DNA of 64,000 bases from Rosa chinensis (GCF_002994745.2 NC_037092.1:19087501-19151500), one strand, 5' to 3'. Positions 14,988 to 27,959 are shown, numbered from the stretch's first letter. Translations and numbers: made by a program. Notes: generated by a model not told the origin, from the sequence alone.

Positions 14988-15850
14988 GATATTAAGAACA
15001 TGACACTTGTATTCAAAGATAAACTTGGTCTGGGAGGCTTTGGTTCTGTTTAGAACAGAGCTGTTAAATTGCCATCTTGCTGTAGATTAAGATGTTGTGC
15101 GGTCCAAAGATAAGGGTTATTCATTAATTAAGTTTTTGCAATAGGAAAAATTCATCATGTCAATGTGGTGCAAATAATCAAGTTTGATTCCGAGGGATCA
15201 AAGAGACCTCTTGTTCCTGATTTCATGCCTAATGGGATATTACATCTCTAGACAGCCATTTCCAGAGAGAGAAAAAACTGTTACTCAGTAGGGATAGGAT
15301 GAATACACAAGTGGTATCAGATGCTAAAATCTAGAATTTTAATCATAAACCCCACACAATCTTCTTCACAGAAATTTTACTTCAAGATTCAGACTCTAGG
15401 CTTGCAAGCTTTTACCTGAAGATTAAAACACTATTTCTCTTACTGTGGCAAGAGGCAAAATATAGGTTTTATATAGCTCCCACACTATTCCAAAAACCAT
15501 TCATGTTTATAGTTTCGGAATGTTGTTTCATGAAATGGCAGGACTGAGGGGGAACTTGAATGAAAAATTCAAGCCATATATACTTCCCTTCCTGGATTTA
15601 TGAGAAAACATAAAATGATTCATTATTGAAACTGTGTGTGCATATGAGTATCATAAAGTAATAGCCAAGAAGGTCATTGTGCTCTATGGTGAAGTTGAAG
15701 ACTTGAAAATGCCACCATTAACCTCTCTTCTGTCCACAGGAGAAGCCAATGGAGGATCAACCCAATGAGACTGATGATCAAGAGATATTTACCCAGCCAC
15801 ATGTTAGTACAGATACCGCATTCATGGTACAAGGGTAATGTAGTGCCTAT
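14988..15850 (+). pseudogene. LRK10L-type (rust-resistance-kinase-like) receptor kinase remnant
   Basis: Degraded kinase domain of the LRK10-like family, readable only in shifting frames. In order: DIKNMTLVFKDKLGLGGFG with a stop just after GSV (14988-15052); GKIHHVNVVQ...DSEGSKRPLV.DFMPNG (about 15142-15240); activation-loop and post-loop pieces (about 15355-15600: SLTVARG, VYSFGML, HEMAG, NLNEKFKPYILP); then C-lobe pieces ending EVEDLKMPP (about 15690-15720). The catalytic HRD/DFG region is unreadable. Family assignment rests on typical LRK10L phrases. A shorter copy of the same pseudogene is at 47785-48330, so it was part of the duplicated block. Confidence 0.72.
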
Positions 15851-15859
15851 TTAATCTTG

Positions 15860-17944
15860 TACAGTCCCATAAGAAGAACCAGATCTACCGTAACAGATAC
15901 TGCTCAAGGCTCTATGTGTTGAAAATCATATAGTTACTGTAGGAGGAAGTGTAGAGGAAGTTCATCAAAGCAGTGATTATATTCAGTAAGAATACATAGA
16001 AGTTCAATTGCAAACATATTTAGCACATCAATAACTGCTGATTCTAGCTAAAGAGGAAGCATACCTTTTACTTGATAGCAGTAAATTTTAAAGTGACGAA
16101 AAAAGATTATATCTCTGACTTGGTTCCTTTCAGTTTCAACTACTGGCTGATCTTCACAGCATTGTTCTGGATTCCATCTTCTGATCGGCACTCTTCAATA
16201 GTATACCTCTCCAAACATGGTGGAGAGTCTGCACTATGATCGTTTCAGCTGATATGAAGAACTAGTAATGTCTTCACGACACCTCCACAAAATATTGCAA
16301 TGTATATCAGACCACACCCCCCTCATTTGCTTGTCTGCATCACCATCCTCCTCAGATAACACAACCACTGCATATTCAGAGTGAACCAGAGCTGGATGAT
16401 GACGATACGCAACAAAGCCCACACCAAATGTAATTTCTGGCGTGACAACCCAACTTCTCAATCTGAGATGAGAATTGATCTTACAAGAATAGGGAAACAA
16501 CGGGTCTTCTGCATCTCATGCTCTACCAAGCTGGTTATCACTCTTGGGACACTTATCTTCAACTTTCGTTAGCCATTTTACACAGTACAATAGCATAAAT
16601 AAAAGCCCTCCTCCATACTCAACTAAAACAACTGCTCATCTTTTGCCATTGTAAATTTGCAATAACGGTTCTCAAAAGCAGACTCGATTAATCTCATTAG
16701 TTTGTTCTGCTTCCACTGTGAAAAGTACACTGCACAGACATAGAATCCCTTAAGAACCCGATCGGCTTAGGGAAGCCTGAAGCTAATACTGTCTTCGACA
16801 TGTGGTCTTCTCTTTACATCTAGAACCCATTAGACTCTACAAGAACATCAAAATGCTAGAACATTTCAGACCCACAACTTCGCTTTTCTTTAGTTCTTTA
16901 TAAGATGAGAATAAGTCTTATAAGAATACAGAAACAACGCTCTTCTGAGTCTCATGCTCTACCAAGCTGGTTATCACTCTTGGGACACTCATCTTCAACT
17001 TTCTTTAGCCATTTTACACAATACAATAGCATAAATAAAAGCCCTCCACCGTACTCAACTAAAACCACTGCTTATCTTTTGCCATTGTAAATTTGCAATA
17101 ACGGTTTTCAAAAGCACACTCGATTAATTAATCGAGTACACTGCACAGACATAGAATTCCTTAAGAACCCGATCGGCTCAGGGAAGACATCAAAATGCTA
17201 GAACATTTCAGACCTTCCTTTTTCTTTATTTCTTTAAGAGTAGAGCAAATTGAAACAAATGTAATTGATTCAAAATCAAACAACCAGCAACCCCTTTTTC
17301 ATATTCCAATCAATAACACCGAATAAACAGAGTTGACCAAAGATAGAACAGAGGAAACTGGACACAGTAGCACATCACTCAATTCGAGAACTCATAACTG
17401 ATATCAAGATTATTCATTTCTCAAAGTTCTGAACTTAGCATTTACAATCAGCTGTGAACAAAGAGGCATCAAAGTTAAGAGCTTTAGGCCGAAATCGTTC
17501 AAAGATTGAAACTTGATTTGTTAATTTAGTTTTTCTCTTGGGTTTATATTTGATACCTGGTCGGGTTGGGATAGGACAGGATGCGGGTGACTCCAGTGAG
17601 GGTAGCAGAGGCGGTGAGACTGTCCGGCGTCTCAAATGTTCAGAAAATCTGAATTTACTTCACCGACTCTGTTGCAAGAATCTGTACTATACTTGAAAAG
17701 TCGAGCTTTGTTTGACCAAAATAATGGATATTTCATTTTAATCAAGTAGGGGTAGTTTTATAGTACAATAAAAAAATAGATAAATTTGATTGGTTTGACG
17801 TACTACGTGACTGATATTTCTATTTTAATAAAGAATTTTTCTTGAAAAAAAAAAAAAATTATTGATCGATATATGCCCATATGCTCATATTTACAATTCT
17901 TTGTTGATGTGCTCAACAAAGTAAAACATTTTTTTTCTATATTT
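15860..17944. other. Gene-poor spacer with a tandem duplication
   Basis: Apart from the direct duplication at 16463-17218 nothing is recognised. About 15815-15905 resembles 61805-61900 ('ccgcattcatgg...gtagtgcct'), hinting that the same flank is also in block C. Minus-strand open frames at 16234-16500 and 17435-17635 match no family I know. Confidence 0.45.
16463..17218. repeat. Imperfect tandem duplication, roughly 350-400 bp unit
   Basis: 16463-16880 and 16903-17218 align from 'agatgagaat' through 'ctctaccaagctggttatca', 'gcataaataaaagccctcc', 'ttgcaataacggtt' and 'aagaacccgatcggct' to 'aacatttcagacc'. The second copy has small deletions, for example around 'cgattaattaatcgag'. Confidence 0.85.
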
Positions 17945-17963
17945 ATTGTTCATCTCAAATCCT

Positions 17964-19091
17964 TTTTTTTTTTTTTTTGATAGAGTAACAGAAATTTCAT
18001 TTAATCCCAAAGCCAGAACGGCACATACAGAATAAGCATATAGGGTTTGTACCCTAAATCAGTAGTCAAGCAGATAAGGGAATACGGGTACCATCCATTA
18101 ATACAATGATGCTCATTTGAATTTTACGAGCCTACACAACTACAAATCTCAGCATACACAAAGAAAACTATCTTGAATCTCCCTTCGTTAATACACTCAA
18201 TTGTGGTACTCCAGGAGATTCATTAACTTAGTATAAAAAGAAACCATAGCTATGCAGACTAAAGCTCACTAAAAAAGGAGCATAGGTTCCTATAAAGGAG
18301 ATTATTATAAATAGATAAACTGAAAACATAGAAATGGCCCTAGGGCAAAACACCCCAGCCCAAAATAAAAGCCTAAGAGGGCAGCTCCAAGAGAGAGGAA
18401 GTCCAGCTCGCAGCCCAACAGGGAAGGCTGCTCCAAGCCCAGCCCAAAATAAAAGCCCAAGAGGGCAGCTCCAAGAGAGAGGAAGTCCAGCTCGCAGCCC
18501 AGCAGGGAAGGGTGCTTCAAGCCCAGCCCAAATACCATCACCCAACCAAAATCTGTGGACAGCTCGGAGCAGCGCCGCCGACCACCATCACCCAGAACTT
18601 CGCCGCTGCTACCACCCCACAAAACTGCCCAGAACCACCAAGCCACGTCGGCCATCACGATCCGGCCAGACCCTCCATAGCCACGCCGCCACAGCAATCC
18701 ATCCAGATCACCAAAGCCACGCCTCCACGACCCAATCTGCTCCGACTCCTCCATAGCCACAGCCACCTCCAGTTTTGGAAATCCCATGACGAAGACACCG
18801 CCGCAGGTCCTGGAAGCCCTTGACAACCCACCGTATCTGTCCAGTTCGATCTCGAATAAGAAAAAGGCATCCGGATTCCACCTCTACCTATTCCGACAAA
18901 CCTGCAAGCCAAACCTCCCACACATGAAGCCACCGAGGCAATAGCAATCTCGCCCGGCAGCAAAGCCCCGCGGCTTTGGCGAAGCCAAATGGCCAGCCTA
19001 GGCCAAGGCCGCCGCCAGACGAGAAAAGTCTCAAGGTCGTGAAGCCTTCTTAGGGTTTTCTCAGAGAGAGATTGGATAGATTAAGAAAAAA
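17964..19091 (-). mobile_element. Non-LTR retroelement (LINE-like, non-autonomous), 19 bp TSD
   Basis: Flanked by perfect 19 bp direct repeats attgttcatctcaaatcct at 17945-17963 and 19092-19110. A T tract at 17964-17979 is the poly(A) tail of an element inserted in minus orientation, preceded on that strand by 'ctgttactctatc'. A long TSD plus a 3' A tail are marks of target-primed reverse transcription. The 5' end (minus strand, from 19091) is GC-rich, like LINE 5' regions. No endonuclease or reverse-transcriptase frame is present, so it is internally deleted or a retro-transcript of another RNA. GC content is far above its surroundings. Confidence 0.8.
18357..18515. repeat. Two-copy tandem repeat, about 77 bp unit
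   Basis: Two nearly identical units containing 'gcccaaaataaaagcc' and 'gggcagctccaagagagagg', inside the non-LTR element. Confidence 0.88.
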
Positions 19092-19257
19092 ATTGTTCAT
19101 CTCAAATCCTAAAATTTATTTAGCATGATTTAAGATTCTTTCAATTTCCATATTAGTACAAAAATATTACACTTCAATTTTTTATACTAATATGTATTTT
19201 TTTTTATCAAAGGAATTATTCATTCATTAATCATCAAGTATGTTTTGTAAGATGTGT

Positions 19258-19259
<2 letters not shown>

Positions 19260-19291
<32 letters not shown>
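19260..19291. repeat. (AT)n microsatellite, left flank of Copia element
   Basis: About 15 AT units directly left of the LTR at 19292. A similar AT run follows the other LTR (27963-27991), so the element inserted into an AT microsatellite and its TSD cannot be resolved. Confidence 0.9.
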
Positions 19292-19294
<3 letters not shown>

Positions 19295-19505
19295 AAAAGT
19301 AAAATTGGGATTGGATTTGTTTACTCATTTCATTTCATAGTCCCTTTATATAGGGATAGAATTACAACGGAAATATCTATTACATTAATGATACTAAATG
19401 CCGATTGATCCGTAATTGCGCTGATTTGATGGTAATCACTGATTCCTTCATTCCCTCTCCGTCAGTCGCTTTGACGAAGGCACACAATGTGTTTTTCCTT
19501 TAACA
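19292..19505 (-). repeat. Copia LTR (3' LTR of the minus-strand element)
   Basis: Pairs with 27772-27962. Carries about 20 bp of extra sequence near 'tgatggtaatcactgatt' that the partner lacks, which looks like a small duplication of neighbouring 'gctgatt'. Confidence 0.9.
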
Positions 19506-19710
19506 CTCCCCCTTGTGCCAAGTGAAAGACGAAATGGTGCATGAATTGTTGCCTCACTAAAAACCTTGCCAAGTAACAATAAAAACCCTGTGGGACAAAA
19601 AATAAACCTTGGTCGAAGGAAAAGAGCACAACGCACATTTTACATTTGAGAATGACATGTATGTGTTAGACTCTCCCTGACGTCTACGCCCCCCCTGATA
19701 CTTACATTAA

Positions 19711-21925
19711 TCAAGGGAACTTGGAAAGTCTTTGCATTCTTATGCTTTTCACATGTTTCTCAAATGTGGCCTTAGGAAGTGATTTGGTGAACAAATCTGC
19801 CATATTCTCCTCAGACATTTCTTGATTCACTTGAATCTTGAGGAGGGCTTGTTGTTGCTGATTGTAGGAAAACTTTCGCGATATGTGTTTTGTATTATCA
19901 CCGTTGATATATTCTAGCTTCATCTGTTCGATGTAAGTTGCATTATCTTCATAAATGCAAGTAGGCTCTTCAGAGGTAGAACTCGAACCACTCGTTCCTC
20001 GAATATGTGTAATGATAGCTCTTAACCATATACACTCACGAACCACCTTATGTGGAGTAATGATCTCTGAGTGGTTCGAGGAGGTAGCCACAAGGGTTTG
20101 TATAGTTGATCTCTAAGATATCGCCGTGTTCCCAATGGTAAGTACATAACCTAGTTTGGGAACGACCTTTATATGGGTCAGAGAGGTACCCAACATCAGC
20201 AAAACCGAGCAAAACGTCATTTGGCGTTTTAGTATAGTGAGTGGCGTTTTCGCCATCAATATTTTCTTTAAGGATTGCAGTGCCATCTGCGGTCCCTCTG
20301 GTCTCTCTGTAGGGAAAGAATAGTCCCAAGTCAATGGTTCCTTTTAGGTATCGAAAAATGTTCTTGATACCATTCCAGTGATGCTGCATTGGCACTGAGC
20401 TAAATCTAGTTAACAAGTTCACTGAGAATGCAATGTTTGGTCGAGTAAATTGGGCTAAGTACAATAATGCGCCTATTGCACTTAGATAGGGAATTTCAGC
20501 TCCCAACACCTTTTCGTCATCTTCCTTTGGACGAAATGGATCTTTCCTTGCATCCAAACTTCGACCGATCATGGGAGTACTAGCAGGATGCGCTTTGTCC
20601 ATGTTATATCGCCTGACTTTTGGACATACGTAGACTGGTGGATTAGTATTCCACTAACTCGGTGTTGTAGTTCAAGGTCTAGACAGAATTGAGTTTTCCC
20701 AAGATCCTTCATCTCAAATTCGGATTTCAAGTAGCTCGCGGTTTCTCTTATTTCATCAAGAGTACCTATTATGTTCATATCATCGACATATACAACTACA
20801 GTTGCAAATCCGGAACTTGTTTTCTTTATGAATACGCATGGGCATAATTCATCGTTCTTATATCCCTTCCCAATCAAGTAGTCACTTCGATAGGTATACC
20901 ACATCAGCCAGGATTATTTTAATCCGTAAAGTGAGCGTTTCAACCTAATTGCAAACACACTCTGTGGTTTAGAGTCACTTGACTTGGGTAATGTAAGGCC
21001 ATCAGGCACTTTCATATATATCTCTGAATCTATATCCCTATAGAGATATGCAGTAACCATATCCATGAGCTGCATTTCCAGTCCTTCGGAAACTACCAAG
21101 CTAACTAAGTAGCGGAACGTTATAACGTCCATTACGGGAGAGTATGTCTCCTCGTAGTCAATTCCAGCGCGTTGTGAGAAACCTTGCGCCACAAGGCGAA
21201 CCTTGTACCTCAGGACTTGATTCTTCTCATTACGCTTTCTGACAAAGACCCATTTATGTCCTACAGGCTTTACATTTGGTGGGGTTAGCACTACCAGACC
21301 AAATACCTGTCTCTTTGTCAGATAATCTAATTCTGCCTGGATTGCTTCTTCCCATTTAGGCCAATCTGCTCTTTGTTGACATTTTACAACAGAGCGTGGT
21401 TCGATATCATCGTGCTCTATGATTCCTTGAGCAACAGTATATATCATCAATATATGGAGAATCTTTCTATCAACTCATACGCACTCTCATAATCCTTTGA
21501 GATTTCTTTGTTCTCTGGAATCATTTTAAACATCTGAGCGTCCTCCAGTATTTGATTCATGGACATAACTATAATCAGAGACAATCTCATGAGAGGAATT
21601 CTATACATTGATGATTGGTTTGTGCCTTACTCGCCCTCTTCTTCCTTAGGTGAGTGTCAATCGAACCAAGTGGCCTCCCCCTCTTCCTTTGGGGAGCCAC
21701 GGCCTCAACCACACCTCCACTAAGTGTGGTTGCAGTGCCTCTATCTGCGGCACCGTGCCCCTTGTTAGGGACTTCTAACCTTGCAGGCACATTTGCAGCT
21801 AGTATATGTGATCTCGTCACTTTTACGATATTAGTAAACGCATTAGGCATCGAATCTGCTACGTTCTGAAAATCGATTATTCTTTTCACTTCACTTTCAC
21901 TTTGTGAAGTGCAGGATCAAAATGA
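19711..21925 (-). pseudogene. Copia pol remnant: integrase tail, reverse transcriptase, RNase H
   Basis: On the minus strand from 21925: a linker (SESEVKRIIDFQNVADSMP, RKRGRPLGS), then reverse transcriptase from about 21400 (WPKWEEAIQAELDYL, GHKWVFVRKRN, RLVAQGFSQRAGIDYEETYS), the catalytic YVDD box near 20780, and the HPASTPMIGRS and YLKGTIDLGLFF segments. RNase H ends near 19711 (YEDNATYIEQMK, TKHISRKF, DLFTKSLP). At least four frame breaks or stops separate these parts. The upstream half of pol lies beyond the nested solo LTR. Confidence 0.88.
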
Positions 21926-21936
21926 GACAGAGTGGA

Positions 21937-23629
21937 TGTTGAGTCACAAATTACTTATGCAATTGTGCCCCATAATTATGAAAATTGATTTGTCTTCCAC
22001 TCCATTTTACCCTTTTTAATCAATTTCCTTTTATTTGTAGGAAACCTTGCATTGAGAATAAAATGACCATTTGAGGCTTGAAATGCGGAGATTTGAAGCT
22101 AGGAGAAGAAGACACGGAGATTAGAAGAAAATTGCAAATTGACTTTTCCGGCGATTTTTCCGGCAAACTTTCCGGCGACTTTTCCGGCGAGCCGCCACTC
22201 ATGGAGGGTCTTTTCTCCAGCAAAGGAGGACCATGGTTGTGAAAATATCCCATCACTTGAAATTCAAATATCTCCCTACACCTTGTCCTTTTGTCACCTT
22301 GCCTATTTGGGACCATTTGGGGGACAAGGTGTAAGAGCATCTCTTGCACACTTTGGGACCAAGGAGGACACACATAGCTGATCAAGGAGAGGCCAAAGGG
22401 AATTATTTCAGAATTTTTGACTCCATTCAATCATCTTCATCCTATCCAAGATCCATTTTTCTCTCTAGAGAAGAGACCACCATCTCCACCACAAAAACCA
22501 CCATCTCCACCTCTAAAACCTCCATTTCCACCACTACATCCTCCATTTCCTTCAGCACTCAACACCACAACTCATCTTAGAGATCTCAAATTTCACTATT
22601 CTCACCAATATCAAGAGCTTGGAGCAAGGAGAAGGAGGTGACTACCACCACATCATGTTCTTGGAGACCCATCTCCACCACCTCTTCCGGCATCATCAAT
22701 AGTCACCCTTTACTCCCTATCTCTTTATGTATTTGATGTTTAATAGAATGTTGAAGCTTGTGTATCTAGCTATGTGTGAGTAGTGAACTAGTTGGGGCTA
22801 GGGTTGAAAGCCCTAGCCAAACTTGCTTGGATTGATGCTTTTGTTTATAAATTGATGCAAATTCATGTTGTCATTCTCACATGCTAAGTCAATAGTTGAA
22901 TGCATTACTTAGACCTAATCAATTTGAGTTATGTGTTTGCCATGACATGAAGTTTTTCCTAGAGATTGATTACCTTTAGGCAAAAAGGGAGCATGAAAGC
23001 ACACCATGTGTGCATGTGAGGGTAGTGAGCTAAAATCACCTAGAGATAGGATTGGTTTGCTTGCTTGGTTACCTAAACTCTAAGCTTTATGCATTTAGGG
23101 GCAAAGGATTGAGACCTATCCGGTAATTGAATTTGTCTCTAGGTAGTTAGCTCGAGACTTATCCGGTTAGAGTTAATAAAATGAAAGGGGTTTAAGCCTT
23201 AGTAGTCCTATCCGGATGCTAAGAGGGTAGTTGGACAATTAGCTTTGCATCATTCATATTCAATTGCTTTAATGCTTGCAAGGGAGGCAAAAGGTGAAAC
23301 CCGATGCCCTAACTCCCATCCATTTGATAACAACTTGTTTTGTTTAGCTTAGTTTATATTACTTGCTTTCATTGTTTCAATTTGAATAGAAACCAATCTC
23401 AAAATCAAAATCAAATCTCTACACACCATCTTGCACATACTCACCATGAACTTTGGTTCACTTGTGAGCCTTTGTTTGTGATTGTATATTTGCATATTCT
23501 TCTAGTTTTTCCTTAGGTTTTCCCTAGCTAGGAAAGGATTTACCAATCCTCGTGGGTTCGACATCCTTACTTAATCCCCTATTCTATAACTTGTACCTCT
23601 TGCACTTGAGGGTGGCTTTAATGCTAACA
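21937..23629. mobile_element. 1.69 kb solo LTR nested in Copia element, TSD GTGGA
   Basis: TG...CA ends (TGTTGAGTCAC ... ATGCTAACA) flanked by GTGGA at 21932-21936 and 23630-23634. The host Copia reading frame (SESEVKRI side and the integrase side) resumes beyond both edges. No protein domain inside. The right end has the 'cctcgtgggttcgacatcc' phrase common near the ends of large plant Gypsy-type LTRs. A related-looking but distinct solo LTR sits in the other Copia element at 32656-34430. Confidence 0.82.
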
Positions 23630-23635
23630 GTGGAG

Positions 23636-24891
23636 ACAAACCACAACAATTCCTGTCGTTCCCTTGGAAAATCCTTTTTCCTATCTCCCCGTAACGACGG
23701 GAAGACTGTCTCATCAAAGTGACAATCCACAAATCTAGCGGTAAAGAGATCGCCTGTCAAGGGTTACAAGTACTGGATAATTGTTGAGGATTCGTATCCA
23801 ACATCAATACTTAATCGTCTTTGAGGACCCATTTTAGTGCGCTGTGAGGGCGCAATAGACACATATACTGCACAACCAAATATACGTAAGTGTGAAATGT
23901 CAGGCTCTTATCCAGTTACCAACTGGTACGCAAAAAAATGGTTGGCAAGTAGTGGGTCTGAAACGAATAAGTAAAGCTGCGTGCAATATTGCATAACCCC
24001 ATGCAGATATAGGCAGGTTAGTGCGCATAACCAATGCCCTAGCCACCATCTGTAGCCTTTTTATGGTGGCTTCTGCGAGACCATTTTGTGTATGCACATG
24101 GGGTACAGGATGCTCTACAACGATCCCGATAGACATGCAATAATCATCAAATGCTTCTGATGTAAACTCTCCAGCATTATCAAGCCTTATAGACTTGATA
24201 GGGTGATCAGGGTGGTGAGCCCTTAAACGTATAATCTGTGCTAGGAGTTTTGCAGCATTTCTTGTGGACAATAAAATGACATGTGACCAGTGTGTCGAAG
24301 CATCCACCAGAACCATAAAGTACTTGGATGGATAGGTCCACATATATCTCTTTGTATCCTTTGTAAGAATGGAATGTTTTGTTTTGTGTCTTTAGCATAG
24401 GAAGGTCTCGATCCTATTTGTGCTAAAGAGCAGGCTTTGCAAAATGAGTGATGTGCCTTTGAAATAGTCAATGAGGCATAATGGGAGGTAGTGCTTCTGG
24501 TACTTCAGAAAGCAATGACTGCATTTTGAGCAGTACTAGGACCGACACCTTGCAGTGTGACAGATTTTTCTCCCACTTTATTTTTCACTCGAAAGAAGGG
24601 ATGTCCATATGAGTTCTTTAAAATATTGATCATCATGTCACGACCTCGGTGCCCTAGGCGGTCATGCCAAAGCCTGTATGAGTCAGTGTCCCACATTTAA
24701 TTATTGGTGCCAGTATAGGATTCAATGATTCGAATCGTAGTGAGGTACAGTCTACTAGATTGACTCATAATTTTCTCTAAGATGCGTTTCCTTCCACATT
24801 CATTAGAGGTAATATAAAGATATGCAGTTCCATTCTCACGGTGTGTTTTTGCATGATAACCATTGGCACGAATATCTTTGAAACTTAACAA
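23636..24891 (-). pseudogene. Copia pre-integrase and integrase remnant
   Basis: Minus strand: a pre-integrase piece (LSFKDIRANGYH; LWHDRLGHRGRDMM), a GAG_pre-integrase-like cysteine motif (HHSFCKACSLAQIG), then the integrase core (MVLVDASTHWSHV, IKSIRLDNAGEFTS, HVHTQNGLAEATIKRLQ, ISAWGYAILHAALLI). The Asp and Glu of the core are visible, but frames are broken at several points. Ends against the nested solo LTR. Confidence 0.87.
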
Positions 24892-25334
24892 GGTTCAATT
24901 AGCTCTTGGTGCATACAGAGCATATCTCATATTCTTTAGAGTATTTCTATTTTAGTAGAATGATAATCTTTACATTCTAATAATTTTCTTTTTCTAGATG
25001 TAGTACTTTACATCTATATAATGTTATTTCGAACTATGTAAATATGTGTATAGGAAATAAATTTGAATAAATTTAGTGCTTCAGAATAAAATTTGAAATT
25101 TATTAATAAACCAACGATAATCAAATCAAGGTCTTGTTCTAATTCATCAAACCATTATTGAAATAAACTTTAAGACCAAGCAATAGTCTAATTAAAAATG
25201 AGGCATTATGCCTTCACATCTGTCTTTAGAAAATAAATAAAGCAGATCAGTCAAAGTCTGAAGCATCCTTTGACGGAGCAAGTTCCTGGTTGCCATTGAA
25301 GTCTAGTGAGGTTGACATCTGGGTCATAACCTTC
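24892..25334. other. Non-coding interval inside Copia element
   Basis: AT-rich sequence between gag and the pre-integrase region. The protease domain expected here was not found and may be deleted or decayed. Confidence 0.5.
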
Positions 25335-26309
25335 TTATTCCATATAGTGGGCCTCTTGTTCTTTAGACTCCCTATACCTCTTGTAAGTGGCTGCAACTAT
25401 GTTGCTTACTTGGCAATTCTTGTACCAATGCCCAATGACTCCACACCTATAGCATGGTTCATTGCCAACTCCATCCTGTTTGACTGAACGGTTCTTAGGT
25501 GCCCTTTGCACCTTGTTTCCATGACCACTAGGGCCAGCACCACCATCTCTGCTCCATACATTGGGAGGGCCTCCACGGCCCATATCACGACCCCCAAGTC
25601 CCTTGCCACGTGGTGCATTGTGGCCACGTGGGTAGGGATCAACACGTCCAACCCCCTTTGCATTGAGGTTCTTTCCACCTTTCACTTTACCATAATTAGC
25701 TTCAGGAATTTTCTTTGTCCCAACAGGCCTGACATTGTTGTTCAAAAGAACCTCATTATGCCTCTCAGCCACTTGCAGTAGGTTGATCAACTTATTGAAT
25801 GTTGTGATTCTTTTGTTGTCATACTCCAACCTATACTGGTTCGCTAGTATAATTGCTGAAGTAGGAAAAGTAGAAAGAGTCTTCTGGATCATATCATCCT
25901 CTGTGAGTTCCTTTCCACAGAAATTTAGACATGCCTTTAGGCGCAACATATCCTTGTTAAAGTTATTGACCCTTTTGTAGTCAAGCAAGTGGATTTCATT
26001 CCACTGAAAGGTCAGTTCTAGGAGCAAGGTGTCATGAATGTTCCCAAAACGTCCCTTAAAGGCATCCCACAATTCTTTGGGTGTCTTCAACTGAAGGTAC
26101 TCCTAGCGTAGGCTAGGATCAATATGTCTCCTCAGAAACATTAAGGCATTTGCTTTCACCTTATTAGATAGTTCATCATCTTTGGGGTTGGTAATGGTGG
26201 TAGTGTAGTCTTTTGCCACAAAAGCAGTTTCTACATCGGAAACCCAACGGTGGTACTCAAGTCCGTCTGAGTCCAAAATGTCAAATTCAGGTCGAGTTGG
26301 ATCAGCCAT
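25335..26309 (-). pseudogene. Copia gag (capsid and zinc knuckle), one internal stop
   Basis: Minus strand from the ATG ending at 26309: an N-terminal gag piece (LDSDGLEYHRWVSDVE...MFLRRHIDPSLR), an in-frame TAG near 26103, then the rest (TPKELWDAFKGRFGNI...; UBN2-like capsid). The C-terminal end has a Gly/Arg-rich stretch and a CCHC zinc knuckle (CYRCGVIGHWYKNC). Without the single stop it would be about 325 aa, a normal Copia gag length. Confidence 0.88.
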
Positions 26310-27771
26310 CTACATAAACAAGAGAGAAGATATAAATTACGCAGTCATAAAGACATCCACGTGAATTATTTTCCAAAAATATGAATTAGATTTCAAGATC
26401 AAGATTCGTAATGGTCACTTTTTTTTCGATGCTATATGAAAATACTTTATCACGGTAATGTTGTGTGTATAATACGCATGAATTTTCATTATCATGGCAA
26501 AGCGGATTGTATATGTTGCATTCCAGAAATAACAATAGCACATTTAATAATAGCATATATAAAAATAAATTACATGGCATGCTCAAATTTCACAAATATA
26601 CAACAAAATATATGCTACACATAATATATCATGCGTAAAAAATATAAACAATAACATAATATAAAGGCATGCTTAGAAATAATTAGATAAGAGTAAATAA
26701 AATTCACAAAACATGCTCAAAATTTCATAATAAAAAACATAAGCAATAAAACATAAAGCATGCTTAAACATAATTATAAATCATATAAAACATAAATAAT
26801 AAGGCATGCTTAAAATGATCAAAATTATCTAACTAAACATGCTTAATAACAAACTATAAGCATAAACAATAAAGTATAAAACATGTTTAAAAATAGAAAA
26901 CATAAATAAAATTCACATTCTTGGTTAAAATAGTAAAATAAAAATAAAGAAAACATACTTGATTTTGAAAAAATAAAACAATCCTAGCGCACGCGCGTGT
27001 TGATGCAGGCGTGCGTAGCGATGTTTTTGGACTTGAGAAAAAACTGAGCCGCTTCCTCTTTCTTTTCAGCAGTGGGCCTTGTTCTTGTTTTTTTTTTCTT
27101 TGTTCTGGGCCTTTTTTTTTTTCGTTGCTTCTCTTTTTTTTCTTGGGCCTCAGGCCTGTTTCTTTTCTTTCGGGCCGGCTCTTTACTTTGGGCCGAGTCC
27201 CAGTTTTTTCTGTTCTTTTCTCCTTTTTTTTCTTTTCTCTTTCTCTCTCTCTCTCTTCTCCGCATCTTCTTCTTCTTTTGGTTCTCTATTCTTCTTCTGG
27301 GCCAAAGGATGGAGGCTGGGCGTGTGAGCGGATCGGTGCGATCGGTGCTGCAGAGACGCTCCGGTGAAGGGGAGCAGGTGAGGCTCTGGTGCAAGGCGGA
27401 GGCAGTTGGGATCAGTGCTGCAGATGAGGTTTCGGTCTGTGCGGGCAGATGCAGGGCTCAGTTTGTGCGGGCAGATGTAGGGCTCGGTCTGACCGGCCGT
27501 GGAACTTTGCTGCAGGTGAAGGGGAGAGGCCGGTGCAGGCAGGGAGGTCGCACGGGCTGTGCAGCCTAGGCTGGAGACCGCACAGCAGCAGGTGGACGAG
27601 CGCGGGGATGGGTTGCAGTGTGTTCGCTAGAGGAAGATGGGTGCCAAGAGAAAATTGCTCTAGGCTGGGATCGAGACAGAAATTTTTTTTTTTGACGGCA
27701 GGAAGAAGGAAACTAGAAAACAAAGTTTTTTTTTTTTCTCTTGGCTATTTGCTCTGAGCGTGCTGATAACG
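26310..27771. other. Copia 5' leader region
   Basis: Between gag and the 5' LTR (minus orientation). It has an AT-rich half (26310-26980) and a half rich in T and CT tracts (27050-27300), followed by GC-rich sequence with 'gcagatgcagggctc'-type short repeats at 27420-27490. Long frames here come from low complexity and are not called. Confidence 0.5.
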
Positions 27772-27959
27772 TGTAAAAGTAAAATTGGGATTGGATTGGT
27801 CTACTCATTTCATTTCATAGTCCCTTTATATAGGGATAAAATTACAATGGAAATATCGATTACATTAATGATACTAATGATTGATCCGTAATTGCGCTGA
27901 TTCCTTCATTCCCTCTCCATCAGTCGCTTTGACGAAGACACACAATGTGTTTTTCCTTT

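Noticed and set aside
18305..18826. 173-codon minus-strand frame and overlapping + frame in the retroelement
   Set aside because: Frames arise from GC-rich sequence and a 77 bp tandem repeat; no domain seen, and both strands are open, typical of composition effects.
22139..22641. Open frames rich in Thr/Ser/Pro inside the solo LTR at 21937-23629
   Set aside because: Short repetitive 'ccaccatctccacc' sequence in an LTR, with no recognised protein.
27011..27757. Phe/Ser-rich frames in the Copia leader
   Set aside because: Poly-T and CT tracts in the non-coding leader between LTR and gag.
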